Assembly (NCBI RefSeq): GCF_002210105.1
Contig: NZ_AQQU01000008.1
Span: 124,001-188,000 of the forward strand
Source of the DNA: Oceanicola sp. 22II-s10i
Lineage (GTDB): Bacteria > Pseudomonadota > Alphaproteobacteria > Rhodobacterales > Rhodobacteraceae
Reading direction: 5' to 3'
DNA length: 64,000 nucleotides
Shown: positions 24,362 through 36,100 of the stretch, one piece after another
Layout of the letters: each line of letters opens with the position of its first letter
How positions within the stretch are numbered: the first letter of the stretch is position 1
The notes under the pieces: generated by a model
Seen by the model: only the letters and a program-made list of their open reading frames with translations
Databases searched by the model: none
What the model was told of the DNA's origin: nothing
Made by a program: the position numbers and the translations under genes

Positions 24362-27126
24362 GTTTCCCCGAGAAACGCTTCGATCTCGGCGGCCATGCCC
24401 TCCACCCCGATCCGGCGATCGCGCAGGACCTGCACGCGGTCCAGATGCACCGTCTTCAGCTTGTCCCCGGCCACGACCCGTTCCCAGCCGATCGACGGGC
24501 TGAACCAGTCGCCGCGCGGCGAGGCGTTGGTGACGATGTGCAGCACCGGGAAATCGACCGGCGCGGCGCGGTAGCTGTCGCGCATCCGGGTGACGAAGGC
24601 GATGTAGCGCTCCTGGTCGGCCTCCAGATCCGTCTGGCGGACACGGTCCACCAGCCCTAGGGCGCTGGCCAACCGCAGCACGCCGGTCGCGCGGACGATG
24701 CGGTAGGAACCGAGGAAGGCCGCGAGCGACAGCTCGCCGTTCCGGACGGCCCGGAGACGGTTGCGCAACGCGTGGATCTTCTCGCGCCACTTCGCCGAGG
24801 GCGAGCGTTCGAGGTCCTCGACATAGCTCATTTCCCAGACGTCCTTCATCACGACGCCCGCGATCTCGGCCCCGTCGGCCTGCAGATGCCGCGCGGCCTC
24901 CAGCGCAAGGTTGCCGTGCACGCAGTTGCCGTAGAGCAGGTAAGGCCCCTCGGGCTGCGCACGCCGGACGATCTTGGCATAGTCGGCGGCGATCTCGGTG
25001 AAGGGCCGCTCGGTCAGGTCCAGCTTGCGCCCGCTTTCGTATTCGCGGACGCAGGTGACCTTGCGCTTGTGCGAGCCGATGGTCGACAGCACCAGCCCAG
25101 TCGCGGCGTTGTTCACCACCACCAGCGGCTGACCCTCGCCGGTCTTGCCGAGGCGCATGATCTGCCAGTCGTCCGTGGGCGCGTCCTCGGTCGCCGTCCC
25201 GCCGCGCGCGTCGAGCTTGGCGCTGATCAGCCGGGCGAGATCGCCCAGCGTCGGGTTCTCGTAGACCTGCGTCACGTCCAGCGCCACGTCCCAGCGGTCG
25301 CGGATGCGCGACAGCTGCCTGAGCACCAGAACGGAGTGGCCGCCGAGGTCGAAGAAATGCGCGTCGGCGGTGACGTCGGTCAGGCCGAGGATGTCTTTCC
25401 AGTCCGCCTGCAGCGCGGTCAGCACCTCCGGCCGTGCCGTGGCGGTCCGCACGACTTCCGTGGCGCGAGAGGGCACACGCAGCAGCGTCCGGTTCACCGC
25501 GCCCGTGGATGTCCGGGGGAAGCCGCCGAGCAGGCTGATGCCGGTCAGGCCCTGCGCGTCAGGGTTGGTGGCCAACGTGTCCATGATCCTGCCCGGCAGA
25601 TCCTCCAGCGGCACCGTGCCGGTGTCGCCCGGCACGACGAAGCCAAAGAAGGCGTCGGCGGTCCGCACCACGGCGGCCTCGCGCACCATCGGGATCGCGG
25701 TCAGGGCCTGTTCCAGCGCGGCAATCGCGCGGCGGTCGCCCTGACGGCGTTCGGCCAGATGCTTGGGCAGGGGCAGTTCGGACAGCTTGGCCTGCGGCGA
25801 GGCGAAGGCGGTTTCGAACGCCCCCTGCGCCAGTTCCAGGATCGCCTGCGCGGTTTCGGTGTCGAACAGCTCGTTCGAATATTCCAGCACCATCTGCCAG
25901 CCGGTCGGACGGCCCATGACGGCAAGGCTCAGGTCATAGATCGCCCCCGGCGCATGCGAGGGCGAGGAGACGAGGGCGAAGCCGCCGTAGTCCTTGCTCT
26001 CCATGAACACGTTCTGGAGGTTGAAGTTGATCGAGATGAGCGGCGTGCGCGACGGATCGCGGGCCGGGTTCATCCGTTCGACCAGCGCGTTGAAGGGCAT
26101 CGACTGATGCGACAACGCGCCCTGCACGACCTTGCCCGCGCGGGCGGTGTGATCGGCGATGGTGCTGTCGGGTTTCGCCTCGAACCGCAGGACGAGGTTG
26201 TTGATGAACACGCCGATCAGCGTGTCGAGGTCGGAATCCAGCCGCCCGGCGATCTGGGTGCCGAAGAGGATGTCCTGCGCCTCGCTCATCCGGTGCAGAC
26301 AGGCGCTGAAGATGCCGGTGCCGTAGGCGAAGGTCGACACGCCCGCCGCCTGCGCCGCCGCATGCAGCCGGTCGCCGAAGCCGTCGTCCATCGAGGCGGC
26401 CAGCTTGGACACACCGGTGCCGCGCACGGCGGGACGCGGGCGATCTGGCTCGATCTCGAAATAGGTCATGCCGTCGAGCGTTTTCAGCCAGTAGGCGCTT
26501 TCCTCCTCCAGCACGCCGGAGGCGAGGTATTCCTTCTGCCACAGCGCGAAGTCGCCGTATTGCAGCGGCAGGTCGGGCAGGTCGGGCTGGCGGCCTTCCT
26601 CGTAGGCCTGCGCCGCCGTGCCGATCTCGTGCCCCAGCACGCGGATCGAGAAGCCGTCGAAGACGCTCTGGTGGAAAACGTAGGTCAGCAGCGCGCGGTC
26701 GGCGCTGAGGCGGATCAGCGTGGCGCGCAGCAGGCCGGGCTGGCCGAGGTCGAAGGGCCGCGCCGCGAACTCGTGGGCGATCTCCTCGATCTTGGCGGCC
26801 TGCTGGTCCGCCGGCACCGCTCGGATGTCGACGAGGCCGAGGCGGAAGGGAACGTGCTCCACCACCTGCTGCATCGGCGTCCCGTCGACCTCGACAAAGC
26901 GGGTGCGCAGGATTTCGTGCCGGTCGACGACGTTCTGGAACGCGCGTTCAAGGTTCGCGGCCTGCAGATCGCCCCGGACTTCCCACCGGACGGCGACGTT
27001 GAGCGAGGGGTTGCCCGGCTTCATCTCGTTCAGGAACCAGCACCGCGTCTGCGTGGTGCTCAGCGGGAATTCCGCGATGATGTCCTGCTCGGTGACCGGC
27101 GTGCGGTCGAAATCCTTGGCCATCAT
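24346..27126 (-). CDS. NRPS termination module: C* - A remnant - T - TE
   Basis: 926 residues. Domain order: condensation (about 15-445), a fragment equivalent to the C-terminal subdomain of an adenylation domain (about 465-550, VREAAVVRTADAFF then A10-like FPRTSTGAVNRTLL with the catalytic Lys replaced by Val), carrier domain (Ser598 in FFDLGGHSVLVL), thioesterase (about 655-920). Peculiarities: the C motif is HQSVFDG (152-158), so the catalytic second His is Gln; the TE nucleophile motif is GNCVHG (Cys735) rather than GxSxG; His894 may be the TE base. The start codon lies in ATGATG overlapping the stop of the upstream gene, so it is coupled to the 3261-residue protein and should receive its chain and release it. 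Confidence 0.9.
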   Translation of the reverse strand: MMAKDFDRTPVTEQDIIAEFPLSTTQTRCWFLNEMKPGNPSLNVAVRWEVRGDLQAANLERAFQNVVDRHEILRTRFVEVDGTPMQQVVEHVPFRLGLVDIRAVPADQQAAKIEEIAHEFAARPFDLGQPGLLRATLIRLSADRALLTYVFHQSVFDGFSIRVLGHEIGTAAQAYEEGRQPDLPDLPLQYGDFALWQKEYLASGVLEEESAYWLKTLDGMTYFEIEPDRPRPAVRGTGVSKLAASMDDGFGDRLHAAAQAAGVSTFAYGTGIFSACLHRMSEAQDILFGTQIAGRLDSDLDTLIGVFINNLVLRFEAKPDSTIADHTARAGKVVQGALSHQSMPFNALVERMNPARDPSRTPLISINFNLQNVFMESKDYGGFALVSSPSHAPGAIYDLSLAVMGRPTGWQMVLEYSNELFDTETAQAILELAQGAFETAFASPQAKLSELPLPKHLAERRQGDRRAIAALEQALTAIPMVREAAVVRTADAFFGFVVPGDTGTVPLEDLPGRIMDTLATNPDAQGLTGISLLGGFPRTSTGAVNRTLLRVPSRATEVVRTATARPEVLTALQADWKDILGLTDVTADAHFFDLGGHSVLVLRQLSRIRDRWDVALDVTQVYENPTLGDLARLISAKLDARGGTATEDAPTDDWQIMRLGKTGEGQPLVVVNNAATGLVLSTIGSHKRKVTCVREYESGRKLDLTERPFTEIAADYAKIVRRAQPEGPYLLYGNCVHGNLALEAARHLQADGAEIAGVVMKDVWEMSYVEDLERSPSAKWREKIHALRNRLRAVRNGELSLAAFLGSYRIVRATGVLRLASALGLVDRVRQTDLEADQERYIAFVTRMRDSYRAAPVDFPVLHIVTNASPRGDWFSPSIGWERVVAGDKLKTVHLDRVQVLRDRRIGVEGMAAEIEAFLGETQAGA

Positions 27127-30100
27127 TTGGCTCCTCCACGTCCCGCGCGGCGGGCGCCGGCACGGAAATCCTTGAGCGAGGGTTTCGCCGGTCCGTCGGT
27201 CGAGCCGCCGCGCCCGTCATGGAACGCCGCCAGTTCGCGGATCGAGGGATGGGCGAACATGTGCCGTGCCTCAAGGTTCAGACCCGCGTTCAGCATCCGC
27301 GCGGCGATCCGGAAGACGGCCAGCGAGTCGACGCCGAGGGCGAAGAGCGTGTCGGTCACGCCGACCCGGTCGCGGCCCAGCACCTCGCCCCAGATCGCGG
27401 CGATCCTGCGCTCGGTCTCGGTCTCGGGCTCCGCCGCCTCGCGCAGTGGGGTGACGCTGGCGGTGTCCTGCGGATCGGGCAGCGCCTTGCGGTCCAGCTT
27501 GCCGTTGCCGGTCTGGGGCAGCGCGCTGAGCATCACCCAGGCCCGCGGGATCATGTAGTCCGGCAGCACCTCGGCCAGCTTCGCGGTCAGCTCCGCGCCC
27601 TCGGGCGCAGCACCGTCTTCGGCCACGACATAGCCCACGAGCTGCTTGTCGCCCGATCCGCGCGCCCGCAGGTCGACGGCCGCCTTGTCGACGCCGGGGA
27701 TGGCGCGCAGGGCGGTTTCGATCTCGCCCAGTTCGATCCGGAAACCCCGCAGCTTGACCTGCGTGTCGATCCGGCCCAGCACCTCGACCTCGCCATCCGG
27801 GCGGCGGCGGGCCAGGTCGCCGGTGGCGTAGAGCCGCCGGGTCTGCCCTGCGACCGTGATGTCGCGGAAGGCCTTGTCGGTCAGGTCGGGGCGGCCGTGA
27901 TAGCCGATGGCCAGACCGTCGCCGCCGATGTTCAGCTCGCCCGTCGCGCCCTCGGGCACCGGCTGGCCCGCGCTGTCGAGGATGACGAGCTGCGTGTTGG
28001 CGATCGGGTGGCCGATGGTGATCGGCTCGCCCGGCAGGATGCGGCGGACGGCGGACCAGATGGTCGTCTCGGTCGGGCCGTACATGTTCCACAGCTCGGC
28101 GCCCTGTTGCGTCAGGCGTGCGGCGAGGTCGGCAGGCAGGGGTTCACCACCGCAGAGCATGCGGAACCCTGCATTGGGTGTGAAGCCCGCCGTCAGGACC
28201 ATGTCCCAGAGGGTCGGGGTCGCCTGCATGACGGTCACGTCGCCCTGGTTCAGACGCTCGACCAGCTTGAAGCCGTCGATGACGTCCTCGGTCCGGGCGA
28301 TGACCACGCCCGCGCCGACCGACAGCGGCAGGAACAGTTCCAGCGCGGCGATGTCGAACATGACGGTGGTCACGGCCAGCATCCGGTCGGCGGCGGTCAG
28401 GCCCGGCTCGGCGGCCATCGAGGTGAGAAAGTTCACCGCCGCACGGTGCGGGACCGCGACGCCCTTGGGCGTGCCGGTGGAGCCGGAGGTGAAGATGACA
28501 TAGGCCGCATCCTCCGCCGACACCGTGACCGGCGCCGGGCGCGTGCCCGCCTGTGCCTCGGAGGCGAGGATCACCGGTTTGCCTGCGTCGGCGGCAAAGT
28601 CCGCGTTCTCGGGCGTGTCGGTGAGGACGGCTGCGACCTCGGCGGTCTCGGCGATCTGTTTCAGACGGGCGGAGGGCTGGCGCGGGTCGAGCGGCACGTA
28701 GGTGTGCCCGGCCCTGAGGATCGCAAGCAGCCCGGCCAGCATGTCGCGGCCACGGGTCATCGACAGCGCGACGCGCGCGTTCCGGCCCGGCACCTGCGCC
28801 TGAACCAGCGCGGCGAGGGCGTCGGCGCGGGTGTTCAACTCGGCATAGGTCATCCGGCCCGCCGCGTCCTCGACGGCCATCGCATCGGCGAACTGCGCCA
28901 TGCGGGTGCCGAGGAAGGTGGTCAGCGTCGCCTCGCGGTCGAACGCCATCTGCACGCCGTCGATCACGGCATCCGCCTCGTCCCCGCCGGTCAGCGACAG
29001 GGTCGCGACCTGCTGGTCGGTCGAGGCGGCAATCTGGGTCAGGATGCTCTCGTAGGCGCGGGTCCAGCCCGCCACGGTTGCGGCATCCAGAACGTCGGCG
29101 TTGTAATGCGCCTCGATCCGCAGCCCCTGGGGCGTTTCGACCACGTTGAAGAACAGGTCGAAGTTCAGGCCCGTCTTGGCATTGGCATGGAAGCTGGCGT
29201 CGAGGCCCGACATGCCGGACGCATCGCTCTGCTTTTCGAGGTTGAACTCGATCTCGGTCAGCGGCAGGCGGTTGATCTGGCGCGGGATGGCCAGGTCGCG
29301 GACGATGGCGCCCAGCGTGGTGTCGCCATGCTCGAAGGCTTCGTTCAGTCGGGCGCTGACCAGTTTCAGGTGCTCGGCCACGCTGACGTTTTCCGCGATA
29401 GTCGCGCGGACCGGCAGGAAGTTCACGCAATGCCCGACCAGCGCCGGGTTCGGCAGGTTCTGCTGCTGCGCGGTCGGCACGCCGAGCACGACGTCGCGGG
29501 TGCCGCTGAGGCGGTGGACCAGCATCTGCATCGCCCCGAAGGCGGTCGCGAACAGCGTGCAGCCCTGCTTGGCCCCGGCCTTGCGGGCGGCTTTCACGGT
29601 GTCGAGGCCGATCTCGTGGAACACGGTCCCGGCGGTATGGCTGCGCCGTTCGGGGCGCGGCTGGACCAGCGGCAGGTCGGGCAGGGCGACCGGCGTGTCG
29701 TAGACCGATTTCCAGTAGGCCATGGTCGAGGGGTTCGCCATCCGCGCGGCCTCGGCCTGCGCATGCGCGGCGAAGGAGGGCGCGGGGGCGAGGCCCGCCT
29801 GACGGCCCTCATGTGCGGCGGAATAGAGCCGGGCGAGATCGTCCAGCATCACGCCGAAGGACCAGCCGTCGGCGACGATGTGGTGCGCGCAGATCACCAT
29901 GACATGCCGGTCGGTGCCCAGCTTGGCAAGGAAGGCGCGGATCGGCGCTTCGGCGGTGATGTCGAAGCCGATGGCCGAGTCAGCGGCGATGGCATCGGCA
30001 AGTGCTGCCTGCGGATCGGCCTCGGCGCTCAGGTCGATCTCTCCGATCGGGTTGGTCTCGGGCGCCATCACATCGACGGTGGACCCGTCGCGCGCGAAGC

Positions 30101-33100
30101 GCAGCCGCAGCGCGTCGTGGCGCGCGATCACGGCGTCGAAGGCGGTCTGGAGCGCGGCCTTGTCCAGCGTCCCGTTCATGACGAGCGATGTGCTTTCGTT
30201 GAACGCGGCGGCGGCGGCACCGCCCATCTGGTGGCTCATCCAGATCTCGCGCTGGCCCTCGGTCAGCGGCACGCCCTTGAGCGGCTCGAACGGTTTCGCG
30301 GCGGGCAGCGGGGCGGCGGGATCCTTGCGCAGATCGGCGAGGATGCCGACCGACAGCAGCGAATCCAGCGCCGTCTCGAAGGCCGCGACGACGCGGTCGC
30401 AATCGGCGTCGGTGTGCGCGGTGGTGATGAAGCCGCAGAAGCCGTCCATCACATGCACCCCCTCCATCCGCATCAGCGGATAGAGCAGCGATGCGCGGGG
30501 ATCGGCCTCGGTCACCTGGATGACGAACCAGCTGGAATAGGTCTCGACCAGTTGCGGCAGGCCGCGCGCGGCCATAGCGGCGTTCATCCGGCCGGCCACA
30601 TCGGCGCAGCGGTCGGCGGCGCCTTTCCACAGGCGGTCGCCCTCGGCGATCATGAAGTCGAGCGAGGCGTCGACGGCGGCCAGCACCAGCGGATGCCGCA
30701 CGAAGGTGCCCGCGAAGAAGGTCGGGATCGCCTCGGGCTTGCTGTCGTCGCCGTAATTCCAGTTGCCGCCGTCGAGCGAGTCCATGAACCGCGCGTCACC
30801 GGCCAGCACGCCGACGGGCATGCCGCCGCCGACGACCTTGCCGTAGGTGGCCATGTCGCCCTTGATGTCCCAGACCCCCTGCATGCCGCGCGCATGGGTG
30901 CGGAAGCCGGTGACGATCTCGTCCATCACCAGCGCGGCACCGCCGTCGCGGGTCAGCCTGCGGATCTCGCGGACGAAATCGGCGGGACGGTGGGCCGGAT
31001 GGCGGCTTTGCACCGGTTCGACGATCACGGCGGCGATGTCGCGCATGTTGTCGCGGATCCAGTCCAGCGCCTCGGGTGCGCCGTAGGTCAGCACCTTCAT
31101 GTTGGCGAGGCTCGACCGCGGGATGCCGGGGGCCGAGGGCAGGGCGCTCGGGTCCGTGCCCCTGGCGCGGCCCTTGACCAGAACCTCGTCGAACTGGCCG
31201 TGGTAATCCTTGTCGAAGACCACGATCAGGTCGCGGCCCGTCACCGTGCGGGCGACACGCATCGCGGCCATGACGGCCTCGGACCCGGTGTTACAGAAGG
31301 TGACGCGCTCGTGGCCCACGAAACGGGCGAACTTCTCGGCCAGCGGCCCGGCGAGCTCGGCCTGCGGTCCGATGGGAAAGCCCTTTTCCATCTGACGCGC
31401 CACGGCCTCGGTCACGAAGTCCGGCGAATGGCCGAATGCGGTCTGGCCGAAGCCGTTGACCACGTCGACGAAGGTGTTGCCGTCCACGTCATGCAGGTAG
31501 GCGCCCTTGGCGCGCTCGGCGACGATGGGGAACACCAGTTCCTTCCAGTCGGCGCGGAAGCCGGCCGCGGTACGCGGGTCGGCATGGACCTTGCGGTGCT
31601 TCGCGGCATAGGCCTTGGAGCCGGGATGCTTGGCCGAATAGCGGGCGGCGAGGTCACGGGCAAAGGCCACCTGCGCCTCGGTCATCGTGCCGCCGGTCAC
31701 GTTGGGGCCGCGCCCGAACTTGAGGCCGGCGGGCTTGTCCTCGGCCTCGGCGGGCTTCGCCGGGGCATTCGCCGCCACGGGGGCGGGTGCGGGCGCTGCG
31801 ACGGGTTGCGGCGCGGGCTGCGCGGCGGGTGCCGCCACCGGCTGCGGTGCCGCGGCCTGTGCGGGGACGCCCGATCCGAGCGCCTGAAGCTGCTGCGCGA
31901 ACACCGCCTGGATGGCGTCGATCTGCGCCTTCATGATGCCTTCCAGCCCCGCGACGGGCGCAGAGGCTGTGGCGGCAGGTACGGCAGCCGGCATCGGCTG
32001 GGCCACGGGCGCGGGCGCGACAGGCGCGGGCTGCGCCGCGACAGGCTGCGGCGCGGGTTCCGGTGCCGCGTTGGCGGGCATCTCGGCATCGAGATGCTGG
32101 GCCAGCAGCGTGATGGTCGAAACATCCGCAAGCAAGCGGCGGAAGCCGATCTCAACGCCATACTGCCGCCCGATGGCCTGGCTGACCTGACCCATGAAGA
32201 GCGAGTCGAATCCAAGTTCGAGGAAGGTCTCTCCGGCGACATCCGTCCCGATATCCTCGCCCGACATATCCGCCAGCAGGGCGGCGATCTCGGCCACCAG
32301 ACGCGGCATGCGGTCGGCGGGCGCGGCGGCGGGGACGGAATTCGGAGACAAGTCGGTCATGACGGAACCTTCCGAGGGTTGAACAACCGGAGCGACGGGC
32401 GCGGGCACTGCCGCGGGTGCGTCCTCCTTGGGGGCGATCCAGTAGCTTTGGCGCTGGAACGGATAGGGGGGCAGCGGAACCTTGCGCGATCCGACCGGGC
32501 CCTGACGGGTCCAGTCGACGGGCAGGCCCGCGCTCCACAGTGAAGAGACCGCAGCGGCCATCGAGAAGTCATCAGAGACCGGTTGGGTATGATCCGGCAA
32601 CGTTTGAACCAAGCCTCGATGGCTGCTGCGGTCCAAGGTCTGGGCGGCGAAAGCCGAAAGGGTGCGGCCTGGGCCGACCTCGACAAACACCGGAGACCTT
32701 GTCTGGGTGACCGCTTCGAGAGCGGCCTGAAAGTTGACGCAGGCGCGTGCCTGATCCGCCCAGTAGGCCGGATCGCAGGCTTCGGCTGCGGTCAGTTCGC
32801 GCCCGGTGACCGCCGAGACGATCGGACGGTCGGGGGCGTTCAACGTGATGGCGGCGGCGGCTTCGCGCAGGGGCGCGCCGACCGGGTCCATCATCTGGGA
32901 ATGGAAAGCATGCGAGGTGTGCAGCCGCTGGCAGGCGATATCCGCCGCGCTGAGCCGCGCCTCGAGCGCGTCGATGGCCGCGAAGGGACCGGCCACGACC
33001 TGCAGCTTGGGCGCGTTGCGCGCGGCAAGGTCGGTGCTGTCGTCGAGGAAGGGCTTAAGCGCCTCCATCGGGGCACGCACGGACAGCATCGCGCCGCCGG

Positions 33101-36100
33101 GCTGGTCCTGCATCAGGTGGCCACGTTTCGCGATCAGCGTCAGCGCGTCCTCGAAGGACATCACGCCGGTCAGCGCGGCGGCGACGAATTCGCCGACCGA
33201 ATGGCCGATGCAGGCGGTCGGTTCGATCCCGCGCGACTGCCAGAGCTTGGCCAGCGCGAATTCGGTCAGGAACAGCGCGGGCTGGGTGATCCACGTCTCG
33301 CGCAGCGCGGCAGCCGCCTCGTCCTGCGACAGGTCGCGGCCGAGGATCAGGTTGCGCATGTCGCGGCCCATGATCGGTTCGAGGATCTCGGCCCCCCGGT
33401 CGATCCAGCGGGCGTATTCGGGTTCGCTGTCGTAAAGGTCCGCACCCATGCCGGGGTATTGCGAGCCCTGGCCGGGGAAGAGGAACACGACGTCCGAAAC
33501 CTCGTCCTTCACGGCGGCCTTCGGCGCTTTCACCTCGCGCAAAGCGGTGACCAGCGCGGGACGGTCCGCGCCGGCGGTCACGGCACGCCAGTCGTGCACG
33601 CGGCGGCCCTGCTGGAGCGTATGTGCCACGTCGGGCAGGTAGAGCGCGGCATCCGCCTCGATCCGGTCGGCGAGGCTCCGCGCCATCTCGACGACCGCCT
33701 CGGGCGATTTGGCCGAAAGCGGCAGGAAGGTCATCCCGCAGCGCGGCGCGTCACGGTCGGCCAGCGCGGGGGCTTCCTCGATGATCGCATGGGCGTTGGT
33801 CCCGCCCACGCCGAACGAGCTGACACCGGCGATCCGGGCGCCGTCGCTGACCCATTCGGTCGGCGCCTCGGGCACGAAGAACGGCGTGTCGCCAAGGTCG
33901 ATGCGCGGGTTCAGCCCACGGAAATGCGCAATCGGCGGCAGTTCGCGTTTCTGCATCATGAGCGCCAGCTTGATGACGCTGACCACGCCCGCCGCCGCGT
34001 CCAGATGGCCGACGTTACCCTTGACCGAGCCGAGCGCGGTCCGCGCGCCGGTCGTGCCGAAAGCCTGCTTCAGCCCGGACACCTCGATGGGATCGCCGAG
34101 CGGCGTCGCGGTGCCGTGGCATTCGACATAGCCGACCTGGTCCGGCGTGACCCCGGCATCGGCCTGCGCCATGCGCACCGCCGCCGTCTGGCCCTGCACG
34201 GACGGGGCCGTGAACGACATCTTGGCCGCGCCGTCGTTGTTCAGCCCGACGCCCCGGATCACCGCGTGGATGTGGTCGCCGTCACGCAGCGCATCGCCGA
34301 GGCGCTTGAGCACGACCGCACCCGCGCCATGGCCGAAGACCGTGCCGCCCGCATTCGCGTCGAAAGGACGGCACAGGCCGTCGGGCGAGGCCATGCCGCC
34401 TTCGAGGAAAAGGTAGCCGCGTTTCTGCGGGAAGGTGATCGACACTCCGCCCGCCATCATCACGTCGGCATCGCCCGCGCGCAGCGCCTCGACGGCCATG
34501 TTGATCGCGACCAGCGATGTCGAACAGGCGGTGTTGACCGAGATCGCCGGACCGGTGAGCCCGAGGCGATAGGCCACGCGGGTGGCCGTCAGGCTCTGAT
34601 CATTGCCGGACAGCACGCTGTAGTCGAGCTGGAAGCCGGTGGTGAATTTGCGCGCCTCGGCGCGGTTCGCCAGCAGGTTCTCCAGCATGTAGGTGGACAT
34701 CGAGGAACCGGCGAAGATGCCGATCTTGACCTGCGTGCGGTCGGGGTCGATCCCGGCGTTGTCCAGCGCCTCCTGGCAGACTTCGAGGAAGACGCGGCCC
34801 TGCGGGTCGGTCAGCTCGGCCTCGCGCGGGCGCATGTTGAAGAACTTGGCGTCGAACTTGTCCGGGTCGCGCATGATCGACCGCGCGGGGACGTAATTCG
34901 ATCCGGCGCGGGTGGCGGCGTCATAGCTGTCCTCGGCCTCGGACGGATCGAAGCGCTCGATGACGCTGCGGCCCTCGCGGATGACGGACCAGAAGTCGTC
35001 CAGCTTGATGCCGCCCGGCAGGCGCGCGGCCATGCCGACGATGGCGACGGCGCGGTCGTCTGTGTCGAGGGCCCTGGGCGCGGCGGTGTCGGCTGCGGGC
35101 GCGGTGCCCGCCATCTCGGACAGGCGCGCGGACAGGTCGCCGAGGCGCGGCGTGTCGAACATAAGCGCGATGTCGAAACGGACACCGAGCGCGGTTTCGA
35201 TCATGGCATGCGCCTCGATCAGCTGGATCGAGGTGCCGCCGAGGTCGAAGAACGTGTCGCCCTGACCGGGCGTGCCGCAGTCGAGGACCTTCTGCCAGAT
35301 CGCCGCGATCTCGGACTGGACGCCCTTGCGGGAGACGGCGGAAACCTCCGGCTTTTCAGGCGCTTCCTCGACGCTCCTGCGCAGGGCCTTGCGGTCCAGC
35401 TTGCCTGCCTCGTTCAGCGGAAACGCCTCCAGCAGCACCACTTCGCGCGGAAATACGTCGCGGGCGATGGTGCGGGCCGAGGCGTCCTTCAGCGCAGCGA
35501 TGAAGGCGGGCTTGTCCGTGACCGGGGCCTCGGGAATGACGAAGGCGGCCAGCGATAGCGGGCGGTCGGCACGGCGGATCAGTTCGACGGCGGCGTCGCG
35601 GACGCCGGGCAGGTCGCGGAAGATATGTTCGACGCCGTCCACCTCGACCCGGTGGCCGGCCATCTTGATCTGCCGGTCGACGCGGCCCATGAACTCGTAG
35701 CGGGCATCGGGACGGCGGCGGCCAAGGTCGCCGGTCAGGTAAAGCGTGCCGTCGCGACCCGGACGCGGATCGGCGATGAACGCCTTGGCTGTCAGGTCGG
35801 GCCGGTTGTAATAGCCCTGCGCCAGCCCGACGCCGCCGATGGCGATCTGGCCGGGTTCGCCGTCGGTGACCACGCACAGGTCTTCGTCCAGCAGCACGAT
35901 TTCTTCGCCCGGCATGGTGCTGCCGATCGGGATCGCACCCGCGCGGGTGTCGTCCAGCGTGACCGGGCAAGAGGTGCTCCAGACGCAGCTCTCGGTCGGG
36001 CCGTAGGTGTTGACCAGCGTGATGTCGGGCCAGGCCGTCAGCAGCTTTTCCGCCATCGGCGCGGACATGACATCGCCGCCCGAGATGCTCAGCCGCACGG

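Noticed and set aside
27219-32543. Very long open frame on the plus strand opposite the NRPS-PKS gene (also 32583-35558 and 24772-27558)
   Set aside because: These are antisense shadows produced by high GC and codon bias; translations are Arg/Gly/His/Gln-rich without any domain, while the minus strand encodes complete NRPS and PKS domains.
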